From positions 1 to 8,857 of the forward strand of contig JAHKLV010000242.1 in the NCBI GenBank assembly GCA_020854925.1: 8,857 bases of DNA, written 5' to 3'. Source of the stretch: Candidatus Methanofastidiosia archaeon. Lineage in GTDB: Archaea > Methanobacteriota_B > Thermococci > Methanofastidiosales > NM3. Below are positions 1 through 6,266 of this stretch, one piece after another; within the stretch, counting starts at the first letter, position 1; each line of letters opens with the position of its first letter. The notes beneath the pieces were generated by a model that was not told the origin of the DNA, searched no databases, and saw only the letters and a program-made list of their open reading frames with translations. Made by a program: the position numbers and the translations under genes.

Positions 1-111
1 ATCACTTTGGGCTACGGATATAATATGCTATCGCCTATACCTTCCATAGAATATAGAGAATCCCGTGCCACGAACGAAACGCTCAAATACCGGTCCCGAA
101 AAAGAGGGACC

Positions 112-870
112 ATGGTACGACTTGGCATCGTGGCCTGCCAGATTTTTGAGGATGAGCTTGCCACCATCCTGAATGCCCACCAGGGAATTGGTGGTATCGT
201 CATGCGCAGGACGAAGGAGAACAGGAGGGTGGCTCGCCACCTTTCCCGGCTACCCACGTACTGCAACGATTATGACCTTCTTCCCTCACGGTGCGAGGGC
301 ATGGAAATACTCGTGGAGGTCCTGCCTGCCGCACTCCACACCAGCCCGGAAGGGCTTGCCGACGCCTGCAACGAGGCTGTCGATGCCATGAAGCTAACCA
401 CCAGGGCGGTGCTTCTCCTTTACGGGCTCTGCGGTAACGCGCTCTCGGGGGTCTTTTCCCGCAGCGATGTGCATCTCGTAACCCTCGAAGACGGGGGAAT
501 CGCAGACGACTGTTTTGCGGGGCTCTTGGGGAAGGAACCCTATCTGCGGGAGCTTGGACGGCAGGGAAGCTTCTTCCTTACCAAGGGATGGGTCACCCAC
601 TGGGACGCCATAGCCCCCCGGATAGCGGGGGCAGGTGGCATGGGGACGATGCTGGCACAGGAACGCTATGAACGCACACTCTACATTGCGCAAGACGGCG
701 TGGACGACGAGGAGTCCCTCCTCAGGGCAGGACGCCTTTCCTCGGACCTTGCCCTGCCACAGGAGCGGGCAGAGGGGTGTCTGCAGCTCCTTGTAAGCGC
801 GCTCGAGCGGGGCATGCACGCAGCCCGCACGGCACCGCGCATCCCGCCCCGCATCAGGCGCCATCAGTAG
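112..870 (+). CDS. DUF1638 family protein, function unknown
   Basis: A 252-residue soluble protein with no signal peptide or membrane segment. It resembles the DUF1638 family: an opening strand VRLGIVACQIFEDEL (residues 2-16), a central LLYGLCGNALSG (102-113), then DDCFAGLLG (132-140) and the FFLTKGWVTHWD stretch (154-165), where the family has a 'FYLTD'-like segment. No reaction is established. From memory, members are common in methanogens and acetogens and often lie near corrinoid-dependent methyltransferase genes; no such neighbour is visible here. Cysteines at 9, 51, 61, 85, 108 and 134 include the ones in the conserved-looking GLCGN and DDC motifs and could bind a metal or cofactor (inference). 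The reading frame stays open upstream to a TTG at 7 and an ATG at 25, but ATG 112 is chosen because the family fold begins there and a GAGGG ribosome-binding site lies at 104-108, although only 3 bases away. TATA-like stretches near 19-26 and 48-54 could serve as promoter. The Arg/Pro-rich tail is probably disordered. Confidence 0.8.
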   Translation: MVRLGIVACQIFEDELATILNAHQGIGGIVMRRTKENRRVARHLSRLPTYCNDYDLLPSRCEGMEILVEVLPAALHTSPEGLADACNEAVDAMKLTTRAVLLLYGLCGNALSGVFSRSDVHLVTLEDGGIADDCFAGLLGKEPYLRELGRQGSFFLTKGWVTHWDAIAPRIAGAGGMGTMLAQERYERTLYIAQDGVDDEESLLRAGRLSSDLALPQERAEGCLQLLVSALERGMHAARTAPRIPPRIRRHQ

Positions 871-1781
871 GAAAATGAGTCGACAACGGCGCCGTTGGCA
901 TCGAGGAGTGTGGCCGTGTCGTCGTCATTGTTCCACACGTTGGAGTCAGATGCCCAGTAGAGCGACGAGAGCGAGTCGATGCCAGCTCCGGAGTAGACCC
1001 TGACGCTCCGACCCGGGGCCAAAGAAAAGAATGACGGAAAGACAAAGGTCTTTCCCGCTTCATCGTGAAGCCGCCACCGCCCGAGATTGGCCGTCTCGTC
1101 AGCGTGATTCGTGATGACGACATACTCGGCAAACGGATTGATGGTATCGATACACACCCCGCTTCTCACCGAGAACGATGCCTGGCTCCAGACCCCCTTT
1201 CCTGCAGATTTGGCCGCGTCCTCATAGGCAAGGAGTGATTCATACAGTTCACATGATGCAGCGGTGTAGACCCTGGCAAGACCGTCCTGCACGAGTGATG
1301 CGTTGTAGTTGCGCCCGTCGGGAAGGATGACATAGGCGAGGAGCCTGCCGTACTGCTCCCTCATGCCGGCGATAGCATCATAGTCGAGGTACACCTGTGC
1401 AGCAAGGAGCTCAAGGGTCGTCGCCGCCTTGGCCGTCTTGCCCCATCGGTCAAGGAGGATGGGATCGTCTATTCCCGGCCACTTTTCTGGGTCGTTGTCG
1501 CCATTGCATTCAGGCGTGTCGATGCCTACGAGACGTACGCGCTCCTCAGAACCGTCCGAAAACCGCACATCAATGGTATCTCCGTCCACAACGGCGATGA
1601 CCAGGACCGCGTCGAGTGTTGAGACGTCGGTCTCGCCCTCGGTAAGGAACCCGCCTTCAGAGAGCGAGGAAAATGCCTGCTTGATGTCATGCCAGGCCTC
1701 ATCGCTGCCAAGAACGAATCCAGCGCAACCGGAAATCGCCACGAGGGCGAGGAGAAGGAACGCCTGCGTCTTTTTGCTCAT
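864..1781 (-). CDS. Surface thermonuclease (SNase-like) lipoprotein with lamin-tail domain
   Basis: Predicted secreted, lipid-anchored nuclease of 305 residues. Residues 1-19 form a lipoprotein signal: basic MSKK start, hydrophobic core and lipobox AISGC with Cys19. The staphylococcal nuclease domain spans about 58-200. The calcium and catalytic positions of the S. aureus enzyme are all present: DGDT (66-69, Asp68 = D21), RLVGIDTPE (83-91, giving Arg83 = R35, Asp88 = D40, Thr89 = T41, Glu91 = E43) and YGR (144-146, Arg146 = R87). It should therefore be an active Ca-dependent phosphodiesterase on DNA/RNA outside the cell. Residues about 208-305 fit a lamin-tail (LTD) beta-sandwich: EYVVITNHADETANLGRWRL, a FFSLAPG turn and a terminal DSFSY strand. 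The frame is open back to a TTG at 1892, and a Met codon also lies at 1793, but the Met at 1781 puts the signal peptide at the N-terminus. The stop overlaps the convergent DUF1638 gene by 7 bases. Likely roles are nutrient scavenging or degrading foreign DNA (inference). Confidence 0.88.
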   Translation of the reverse strand: MSKKTQAFLLLALVAISGCAGFVLGSDEAWHDIKQAFSSLSEGGFLTEGETDVSTLDAVLVIAVVDGDTIDVRFSDGSEERVRLVGIDTPECNGDNDPEKWPGIDDPILLDRWGKTAKAATTLELLAAQVYLDYDAIAGMREQYGRLLAYVILPDGRNYNASLVQDGLARVYTAASCELYESLLAYEDAAKSAGKGVWSQASFSVRSGVCIDTINPFAEYVVITNHADETANLGRWRLHDEAGKTFVFPSFFSLAPGRSVRVYSGAGIDSLSSLYWASDSNVWNNDDDTATLLDANGAVVDSFSY

Positions 1782-1812
1782 CGTGCACACCATCCATACG
1801 CCGCAGGTTCCG

Positions 1813-1818
1813 TTTATA
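1813..1818 (-). promoter_or_regulatory. Possible TATA box for the nuclease gene
   Basis: On the minus strand this reads TATAAA within GCTATAAACG. Its centre is about 34 bases upstream of the Met codon at 1781, so initiation 25 bases downstream would give a leader of only about 9 bases. This competes with the stronger box at 1878-1888, which would give a leader of about 75 bases. There is no convincing Shine-Dalgarno site before 1781, which fits a very short leader. Confidence 0.35.
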
Positions 1819-1877
1819 GCATTTGCGCCCCCTCCCCTTTCCCGAAAAGGCACCGAAACGGGTGTGTGCGGCACGAT

Positions 1878-1888
1878 AAAATATTTAA
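1878..1888. promoter_or_regulatory. Palindromic TATA element between two divergent lipoprotein genes
   Basis: AAAATATTTAA contains the perfect palindrome AAATATTT (1879-1886) in otherwise GC-rich surroundings. Its centre lies about 27 bases before ATG 1910, the archaeal TATA-to-start-site spacing, so transcription to the right should begin at or next to the start codon. To the left the same element could serve the nuclease gene with a longer leader of about 75 bases. The TATA character is visible; use in both directions is inference. Confidence 0.6.
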
Positions 1889-1909
1889 GCAAGACAAAAG
1901 ACTAGATTT

Positions 1910-2323
1910 ATGGGAAAATTCCCGTATATCGCATTTATTTTATTCATAGCGCTTGTCTCCTCATGCGCATGCATCGGCGGGGAGCAGGAAAACACGCCAG
2001 AGGCGACAGTGCGAACCTACTACCAGGGACTCAACGACCGGAACGTTTCCCTGGTCATAGGAACACTTTCCAAATCTGTCATCGAGAATGCGGGGGGCAC
2101 AAAGGCTATCCAAACGGCCCTTGGAGAGACCATGGCAGACCTGGACCAGTACAATCTGATATTTGAGATAGACACGCTCCAGGAAACTATACGCGGCTAT
2201 CAAGCCACCGTGGAGCTTGAGCTCAAGATATACCCAAAAGGTTCTGAGAACGTTTCGCGTATCCCCTATACCTTCGAACTCATCACCGAGGACGGAAAGT
2301 GGAAGATACAGGATATCAACTGA
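1910..2323 (+). CDS. Small NTF2-like (DUF4878-type) lipoprotein
   Basis: A 137-residue lipoprotein of unknown function. Residues 1-18 are a hydrophobic signal peptide and the lipobox is LVSSC with Cys19; a second Cys at 21 follows. The mature part begins with TPEATVRTYYQGLNDRN (29-45), typical of the first helix of NTF2-like DUF4878/SnoaL-type domains, and ends in strands with YTFELITEDGKWKIQDI, the usual closing hairpin of that fold. The length is right for a single cone-shaped domain that could bind a small ligand or a partner protein at the outer membrane face. No catalytic residues can be named. No Shine-Dalgarno site precedes ATG 1910, and the TATA box 27 bases upstream predicts a leaderless mRNA. 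It is divergent from the nuclease lipoprotein, so the two may be co-regulated. The fold call is by pattern only. Confidence 0.75.
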   Translation: MGKFPYIAFILFIALVSSCACIGGEQENTPEATVRTYYQGLNDRNVSLVIGTLSKSVIENAGGTKAIQTALGETMADLDQYNLIFEIDTLQETIRGYQATVELELKIYPKGSENVSRIPYTFELITEDGKWKIQDIN

Positions 2324-2520
2324 TATTTGAATAATAATTCATTGAATGGCGTAAGTAGAGATATGCTTCCGGATATCGTTAAAGATCTGCCTGTATCTAC
2401 AATATGTCATACTATTCCCTCCAATTAAAGACTATAGTGCATTTTTTATGAAAAATAGCAAACAATGTAAGGTCCTGCCCCAAGAAAAGACACAATTCGT
2501 CGTGATATAATCCCAAAAAG
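2324..2520. other. AT-rich intergenic gap before sucC
   Basis: About 200 AT-rich bases with no convincing gene. A run of six T at 2442-2447 could help end transcription of the small lipoprotein gene, but no strong hairpin precedes it. A 20-codon ATG frame at 2448-2510 has no ribosome-binding site and is not called. No tRNA or repeat was seen. Confidence 0.5.
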
Positions 2521-2528
2521 TTTATAAA
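2521..2528 (+). promoter_or_regulatory. TATA box of the sucCD operon
   Basis: TTTATAAA preceded by a purine-rich AAAAAG that could act as the BRE. Its centre predicts a transcript start near 2550, leaving a leader of about 20 bases that holds the sucC ribosome-binding site GAGGG (2560-2564, 7 bases before ATG 2572). The match to the archaeal consensus and the spacing are both good. Confidence 0.8.
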
Positions 2529-2571
2529 TTATCATCAAAATGCACATGAAAAGTAGGAAGAGGGACCAACA

Positions 2572-3690
2572 ATGAAGTTATTGGAGTATGAAGCAAAGGA
2601 CATCTTTGTCGAATACGGCATCCCCACCTCCACAGGCATCGTCATCGACGACGTCGCCAATCTCAAGGCGGCCCTGTACAAGCTCGGACTCCCGGTTGTA
2701 CTCAAGGCCCAGGTCCTTGTGGGAGGAAGGGGAAAGGCTGGAGGCATAAAGATTGCCAAAACGGAAGAAGAGGCCATGCACATGGCCGAACAGATACTCT
2801 CCATGGAAATCAAGGGGCTTCCGGTAAAGAAGCTGCTTGTCTGCACACCGTCGGTCATCGAGAAAGAGCTGTACGTTGGCTTTGTGGTGGATAGGAACAA
2901 GAAGAAGATGACGCTCCTTGCCTCGACGGAAGGTGGCGTGGACATCGAACAGGTTGCCGAAAAGACGCCTGAAAAGATATACAAGGTCACCATTGACCCC
3001 ATTATCGGGCTGCAGGAGCATGAGGCCCGTAACACGGCACGCAAGCTCGGGTACACCGGGGAGGCGCTCGTCTCGCTCACGTCCATCATCGACACGCTCG
3101 GGCGCATCATGCAGGACAAGGACGCCGAACTCATCGAGATCAATCCCCTTGCCATTACGCCCGAAGGATTCGAGGCCTTGGACGCCAAGCTCATTATCGA
3201 CGACAATGCGATGTTCAGGCACCCCGAGTTTGCCAAGGACATGAAGGAGACCCAGGAGTTCACCCCCATCGAGAAGGCGGCAAAGGAAGCCGGTCTCGCC
3301 TATGTCGAGCTCGACGGAGACATCGGCATCATCGGCTGCGGCGCAGGGCTTGTCATGGCATCGCTTGACGTGGTGAACCACTACGGAGGCGCGCCGGCAA
3401 ACTTCCTCGACATCGGAGGGGGGGCGACGGCTGAGAACATGAAAAAGGCGCTTGAGATCATCACCATGAAATCGGGCCTCAAGTCCATCTTTGTCAACAT
3501 CTTCGGCGGTATCACCAAGTGCGACGAGGTGGCGAAGGGCATCCTAGAGTTCAATCCGCCCGTGCCCGTCTACGTGCGCATGATGGGAACGAACGAGGAA
3601 GAGGCAAAGCGCATCCTCAACGAGGCGGGATACGACCTGTACGGATCTATGCAGGAAGCCGCAGAGGCGGCAGTCAAAGGAGGGAAGTAA
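2572..3690 (+). CDS. sucC: Succinyl-CoA synthetase (ADP-forming) beta subunit
   Basis: Nucleotide-binding and grasp subunit of succinyl-CoA ligase, which interconverts succinate, CoA and ATP with succinyl-CoA, ADP and phosphate in the cytoplasm. The protein has 372 residues, slightly shorter than the roughly 388 of E. coli SucC. The ATP-grasp domain (about 1-225) shows KAQVLVGGRGKAGG (45-58), the metal-site EINPLA (189-194) and DAKL...DDNAMFR (204-216). The C-terminal ligase domain (about 240-372) shows NFLDIGGGAT (277-286) and NIFGGITKCD (309-318). One variation is seen: the usual NGAGL of the ligase domain reads CGAGL (256-260). The start at ATG 2572 is supported by the GAGGG site and by the family N-terminus MKLLEYEAK. 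sucD follows one base after the stop, so the subunits are made together. Methanogens use the enzyme in a partial TCA pathway; which direction operates here cannot be read from sequence. Confidence 0.97.
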   Translation: MKLLEYEAKDIFVEYGIPTSTGIVIDDVANLKAALYKLGLPVVLKAQVLVGGRGKAGGIKIAKTEEEAMHMAEQILSMEIKGLPVKKLLVCTPSVIEKELYVGFVVDRNKKKMTLLASTEGGVDIEQVAEKTPEKIYKVTIDPIIGLQEHEARNTARKLGYTGEALVSLTSIIDTLGRIMQDKDAELIEINPLAITPEGFEALDAKLIIDDNAMFRHPEFAKDMKETQEFTPIEKAAKEAGLAYVELDGDIGIIGCGAGLVMASLDVVNHYGGAPANFLDIGGGATAENMKKALEIITMKSGLKSIFVNIFGGITKCDEVAKGILEFNPPVPVYVRMMGTNEEEAKRILNEAGYDLYGSMQEAAEAAVKGGK

Positions 3691-3691
3691 T

Positions 3692-4546
3692 ATGGCCATT
3701 CTCGTGAATGAAAAAACAAAGATCGTGGTCCAGGGCGCCACCGGGCGACAGGGACAGTTCCACACCCGGCGCATGAAGGCCTATGGCACGAACATTGTGG
3801 GCGGCGTCACGCCCGGAAAGGGTGGTGCCATGCTTGACGACATCCCCATCTTTGACACGGTCGAGGAGGCGGGGGCAGATGCGGCCATCCTCTTCGTGCC
3901 GGCGCGGCTCATGAGGAGCGCTGCGGTGGAAGCCATCGCGAACGGCCTGTCACCGGTCGTCTGCATTACCGAGCACGTGCCCATCAAGGATGCCATGTTC
4001 ATACAGGAATACGCCCGCCAGGCAGGTGCCGACGTCGTCGGTCCCAACACGCCGGGACTTATTTCCCCCGGCAAGGCGCTTTTGGGCATCCTCCCGCCGC
4101 ACATCTTTGCCGAAGGGTCCATCGGGCTGCTTTCGCGCAGCGGCACGCTTACCTATGAGATCATCGACGAGATGACAAAAAACAAGCTCGGCCAGTCTAC
4201 GGCAATCGGCATCGGCGGTGACCCGGTCATCGGCATGGACTTCATCTCAACGCTCCAGCGATTCGAAGACGACAAGGACACCAAAGCCATGGTCATGATT
4301 GGCGAGATAGGCGGAAACGCAGAGGAACTCGCTGCAGAGTATATCAAGGAACACATCACCAAGCCCGTAGTTTCCTATATCGCCGGCAAGACCGCACCGC
4401 CCGGCAAGCGCATGGGACATGCAGGAGCCGTTATCTCGGGCAACACGGGGACGGCAGAAAGCAAGATCCACGCGCTCAACGCCGTCGGCGTCCCGGTGGC
4501 AACAATGCCGCACGAGGTGCCGCAACTCCTTCGCGACCTCCTGTAG
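3692..4546 (+). CDS. sucD: Succinyl-CoA synthetase (ADP-forming) alpha subunit
   Basis: CoA-binding and phosphohistidine subunit, 284 residues, full length for the family. The Rossmann CoA-binding domain opens with IVVQGATGRQGQFH (11-24) and includes the GGVTPGKGG loop (37-45) and ITEHVP (92-97). The ligase half has VGPNTPGLISPG (116-127), LSRSGTLTYE (147-156), GIGGDP (173-178) and the active-site histidine in GHAGA (His243, equivalent to the phosphorylated His of E. coli SucD). The start is one base after the sucC stop, with a near-perfect AAGGAGG (3677-3683) inside the sucC end and 8 bases of spacing. It pairs with SucC as the catalytic complex. A strong hairpin and T tract just after the stop close the operon. 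Confidence 0.98.
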   Translation: MAILVNEKTKIVVQGATGRQGQFHTRRMKAYGTNIVGGVTPGKGGAMLDDIPIFDTVEEAGADAAILFVPARLMRSAAVEAIANGLSPVVCITEHVPIKDAMFIQEYARQAGADVVGPNTPGLISPGKALLGILPPHIFAEGSIGLLSRSGTLTYEIIDEMTKNKLGQSTAIGIGGDPVIGMDFISTLQRFEDDKDTKAMVMIGEIGGNAEELAAEYIKEHITKPVVSYIAGKTAPPGKRMGHAGAVISGNTGTAESKIHALNAVGVPVATMPHEVPQLLRDLL

Positions 4547-4552
4547 GCACGT

Positions 4553-4581
4553 GGCGGCATTGCCGCCCCTTTTCTTTTTTT
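4553..4581 (+). terminator. Intrinsic-type terminator of sucCD
   Basis: Six GC pairs, GGCGGC (4553-4558) with GCCGCC (4562-4567) around an ATT loop, followed two bases later by T4-C-T7 (4570-4581). It begins 6 bases after the sucD stop. Archaeal RNA polymerase terminates at T tracts; a bacterial-looking hairpin in addition is notable. Confidence 0.85.
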
Positions 4582-4635
4582 ATCCGCCCATGACGGCGAC
4601 CACGCGATTCATTCACAGCGCTATCCACGCAAGAC

Positions 4636-4645
4636 AAAACAAAAA
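4636..4645 (-). terminator. Possible T-tract terminator of the racemase gene
   Basis: On the minus strand this reads TTTTTGTTTT, 33 bases beyond the racemase stop. Archaeal termination can occur at such T tracts without a hairpin, and none is obvious here. It faces the sucCD terminator across the convergent gap. Confidence 0.45.
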
Positions 4646-4678
4646 GAACCTACACTCCGATGGCACCGTGGCGTTCCC

Positions 4679-5755
4679 CTAGCGATGGACTCTCTTATGG
4701 ATAAAGCCTGAGTTCATGAGCTTTGCAATGGCCATGTAATCTGTGTCAAAGGGCACCAGGTCCCCCACCGCATGGTCCTTGTCCGTATCATCGAAGGCGT
4801 ATACCACCATGTCAGAGCTGATGCCGACAAAGTCTGCCCCGTTCTTGGGCTTGAGCGACTCGTGGTCGGTGTCAAGGAGACCAAAGTCGAGTATGGCGCG
4901 ATACGACTTCTCGCAGCCGCTGGATGGCTCGGCCGTATGTCCGATGTTTCCCTCGCATTGGATGCCGTCTGGCTCGTTCTGCTTGCGATAGAACTCAAGA
5001 ATCTGCGCCTCAAATGAAAAGACATCGGTCCGCAAAGGACCAAATTGCTCCCCGTCAAGAGGCGTTGTCCCAAAAAATGCCGCCTCGCCCACCCGGTAGT
5101 GATTGAGCGACTGCGGAAGACACCCGTCACCCAAGATAGGAAGGGTGATAGAGCTTCCCCCTGAAACGAACTCGAGCTCGCATCCGCACCCGTCCTCTAC
5201 GACACGGCGGTACGCATCAAGCTCCTCCATCTTTTCCATGGTGGGTTCGATGCCATACATGCAGCCGAGATTCGTGCCGATGCCGGCAATCTCGATGCCC
5301 GGAAGGCCGGTGGTCTTGCGGACAAGCCCTGCGAGGGCGTCCCCCTCGACGCCCTCGCGTATCTCCCCGAGCTCGACCATGAGAATGACCTTGTGCCGGA
5401 TGCCAAGGCGCGAAGCCGCCGCACCGAGTGCCTTGAGCGTTGGATACGACGTGTTAAGCGAATAATCGCTGTAGCGGACAACCTGGTCGGCGTAGCCTAC
5501 CTCCGGCGGTTTGATGTACATGGTCTGGATGGTGGGGTCAAGGGACTTGATGATGCCTAGGCTGTCAAGGCGCGAGTCCCCTATGGAATGGGGAATGGAA
5601 AGAATTCCCTCGTCACGAAGCGCCGAAAGCGTTTCGAAATGGCCGCACAGGACCTTCGTGACAAGGGTCCAGGATACGTTGCGCTTGGAAAAGAAGCGGT
5701 GGAGCCAGGAGACATTGTGCTCAATGGCCCCGATAGAGATATGAAGCGTCGCCAT
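4679..5755 (-). CDS. Ornithine/alanine racemase family PLP enzyme
   Basis: Cytoplasmic PLP-dependent enzyme of the alanine-racemase fold III group, 358 residues, most like ornithine racemase (Orr) of amino-acid-fermenting clostridia. Features: PLP-lysine in TLVTKVLCGH (Lys34), SIGDSRLDSL (57-66), VELGEIREG (127-135, compare VDLGDLREG in Orr), GIGTNLGC (158-165), phosphate-site SGGSS (198-202), RVGE (221-224), LDFGLLDTD (289-297, compare IGQQDTD) and GISSDM (311-316). The barrel fills about 1-230 and the C-terminal beta domain the rest. It probably racemises an amino acid, but ornithine as substrate is only family inference; alanine, lysine or another amino acid is possible. The start lies 3 bases after the stop of the acetyltransferase gene, with AAAGGGTAGGA as ribosome-binding site inside that gene's end, so the two are translated from one message. 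Confidence 0.85.
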   Translation of the reverse strand: MATLHISIGAIEHNVSWLHRFFSKRNVSWTLVTKVLCGHFETLSALRDEGILSIPHSIGDSRLDSLGIIKSLDPTIQTMYIKPPEVGYADQVVRYSDYSLNTSYPTLKALGAAASRLGIRHKVILMVELGEIREGVEGDALAGLVRKTTGLPGIEIAGIGTNLGCMYGIEPTMEKMEELDAYRRVVEDGCGCELEFVSGGSSITLPILGDGCLPQSLNHYRVGEAAFFGTTPLDGEQFGPLRTDVFSFEAQILEFYRKQNEPDGIQCEGNIGHTAEPSSGCEKSYRAILDFGLLDTDHESLKPKNGADFVGISSDMVVYAFDDTDKDHAVGDLVPFDTDYMAIAKLMNSGFIHKRVHR

Positions 5756-5758
5756 TTC

Positions 5759-6196
5759 CTACCCTTTCTTGTACCGCATCTCGACGTATGCTGCCGAAAA
5801 TCCCATGCGCTCATAAAGATGCTGCGCGGGATTGTCCTTTTCCACGTGGAGGGCTATGTCGCCGTCGGTGTCCGCAATGGCGGCCTGCATGAGCTGTGTG
5901 CCGACACCCTCCCCGCGGAGAGAGGCATCGACAGCAATGTAGACCAGCAGATGCTCTGGGACAAAGCCCGCGGTGGGCATGTGCAGCATGACCAGCATGC
6001 CCACAAGTGCGTCGCCCTTGCGGGCAAGATAAATGGTGCCGCCCTTGCACGGATGGGATGAAAGCGCATAGTCGAGCGCACGATGAATATCCTCCATCGA
6101 GTCCCTATACCTGTCAAGGTGTTCGTGCAAGAATGTGGCAAGGGTTTCTGCGGATTCGGAAGGGGCCCTGGGGTCCAGGGTTGTGATGGTAATCAT
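5759..6196 (-). CDS. GNAT family N-acetyltransferase
   Basis: A 145-residue single-domain GNAT enzyme expected to move acetyl from acetyl-CoA to an amine. Strand 4 and motif A are clear: LLVYIAVDASLRGEGVG (83-99), with the acetyl-CoA pyrophosphate loop RGEGVG at 94-99, then TQLMQAA. Motif B follows as LHVEKDNPAQHLYERMGF (116-133), the usual Asn...Tyr...GF ending. The substrate is unknown. It is immediately upstream of a racemase-family gene, which suggests an amino acid or its D-form as acceptor (inference). It is much shorter than AblB, the acetyltransferase that makes the methanogen osmolyte N-epsilon-acetyl-beta-lysine, so it is not called as such. The start at ATG 6196 has AGGTGA (6201-6206 on the complementary strand) with 4 bases of spacing. 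It follows the betaine transporter operon by 59 bases. Confidence 0.88.
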   Translation of the reverse strand: MITITTLDPRAPSESAETLATFLHEHLDRYRDSMEDIHRALDYALSSHPCKGGTIYLARKGDALVGMLVMLHMPTAGFVPEHLLVYIAVDASLRGEGVGTQLMQAAIADTDGDIALHVEKDNPAQHLYERMGFSAAYVEMRYKKG

Positions 6197-6216
6197 GATA
6201 TCACCTTGTCTATGTT

Positions 6217-6226
6217 CATATTAAAA
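6217..6226 (-). promoter_or_regulatory. Possible TATA box before the acetyltransferase gene
   Basis: On the minus strand it reads ATTTTAATAT, an AT-rich patch in the 59-base gap after the transporter operon. Its spacing would start transcripts at or beside ATG 6196, which would cut off the Shine-Dalgarno site at 6201-6206. Either a leaderless transcript or readthrough from the transporter is implied. Confidence 0.35.
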
Positions 6227-6234
6227 TGCTGGGG

Positions 6235-6266
6235 AAAAAAAGGAAGGGGGAAGTCTTACGACTTCC
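6235..6266 (-). terminator. Hairpin and T7 terminator of the betaine transporter operon
   Basis: Read on the minus strand, GGAAGTC (6266-6260) pairs with GACTTCC (6255-6249) across a GTAA loop, giving seven pairs, followed seven bases later by T7 (6241-6235). The TAA stop of the binding-protein gene lies in the loop. Function as a terminator is inferred from the arrangement. Confidence 0.55.

Noticed and set aside
7..111. N-terminal extension of the DUF1638 protein to TTG 7 or ATG 25
   Set aside because: The extension has no family similarity, while ATG 112 has a GAGGG site and begins at the family's first strand.
394..864. Minus-strand frame of 156 codons opposite the DUF1638 gene
   Set aside because: No family pattern. 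The plus-strand frame has recognisable motifs and a ribosome-binding site.
1782..1892. N-terminal extension of the nuclease to a TTG at 1892
   Set aside because: It would place 37 non-signal residues before the lipoprotein signal peptide and use a start codon inside the shared TATA region.
1429..1905. Plus-strand frame of 158 codons opposite the nuclease gene
   Set aside because: Ser/Arg/Pro-rich shadow of a gene with complete SNase catalytic residues.
2448..2510. 20-codon ATG frame upstream of sucC
   Set aside because: No ribosome-binding site, no promoter at suitable spacing and no recognisable motif.
2540..2575. 11-codon upstream frame whose TGA overlaps the sucC ATG
   Set aside because: The predicted transcript start near 2550 lies downstream of its ATG codons, so it is probably not in the mRNA.
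2535..3269. Minus-strand 244-codon frame opposite sucC
   Set aside because: Ser/Met-rich composition, no recognisable motif, and it lies wholly against conserved sucC codons.
4547..4678. Search for a small gene or RNA between sucD and the racemase gene
   Set aside because: Only terminator elements are seen. The open frame crossing it is a sucD shadow running into the gap.
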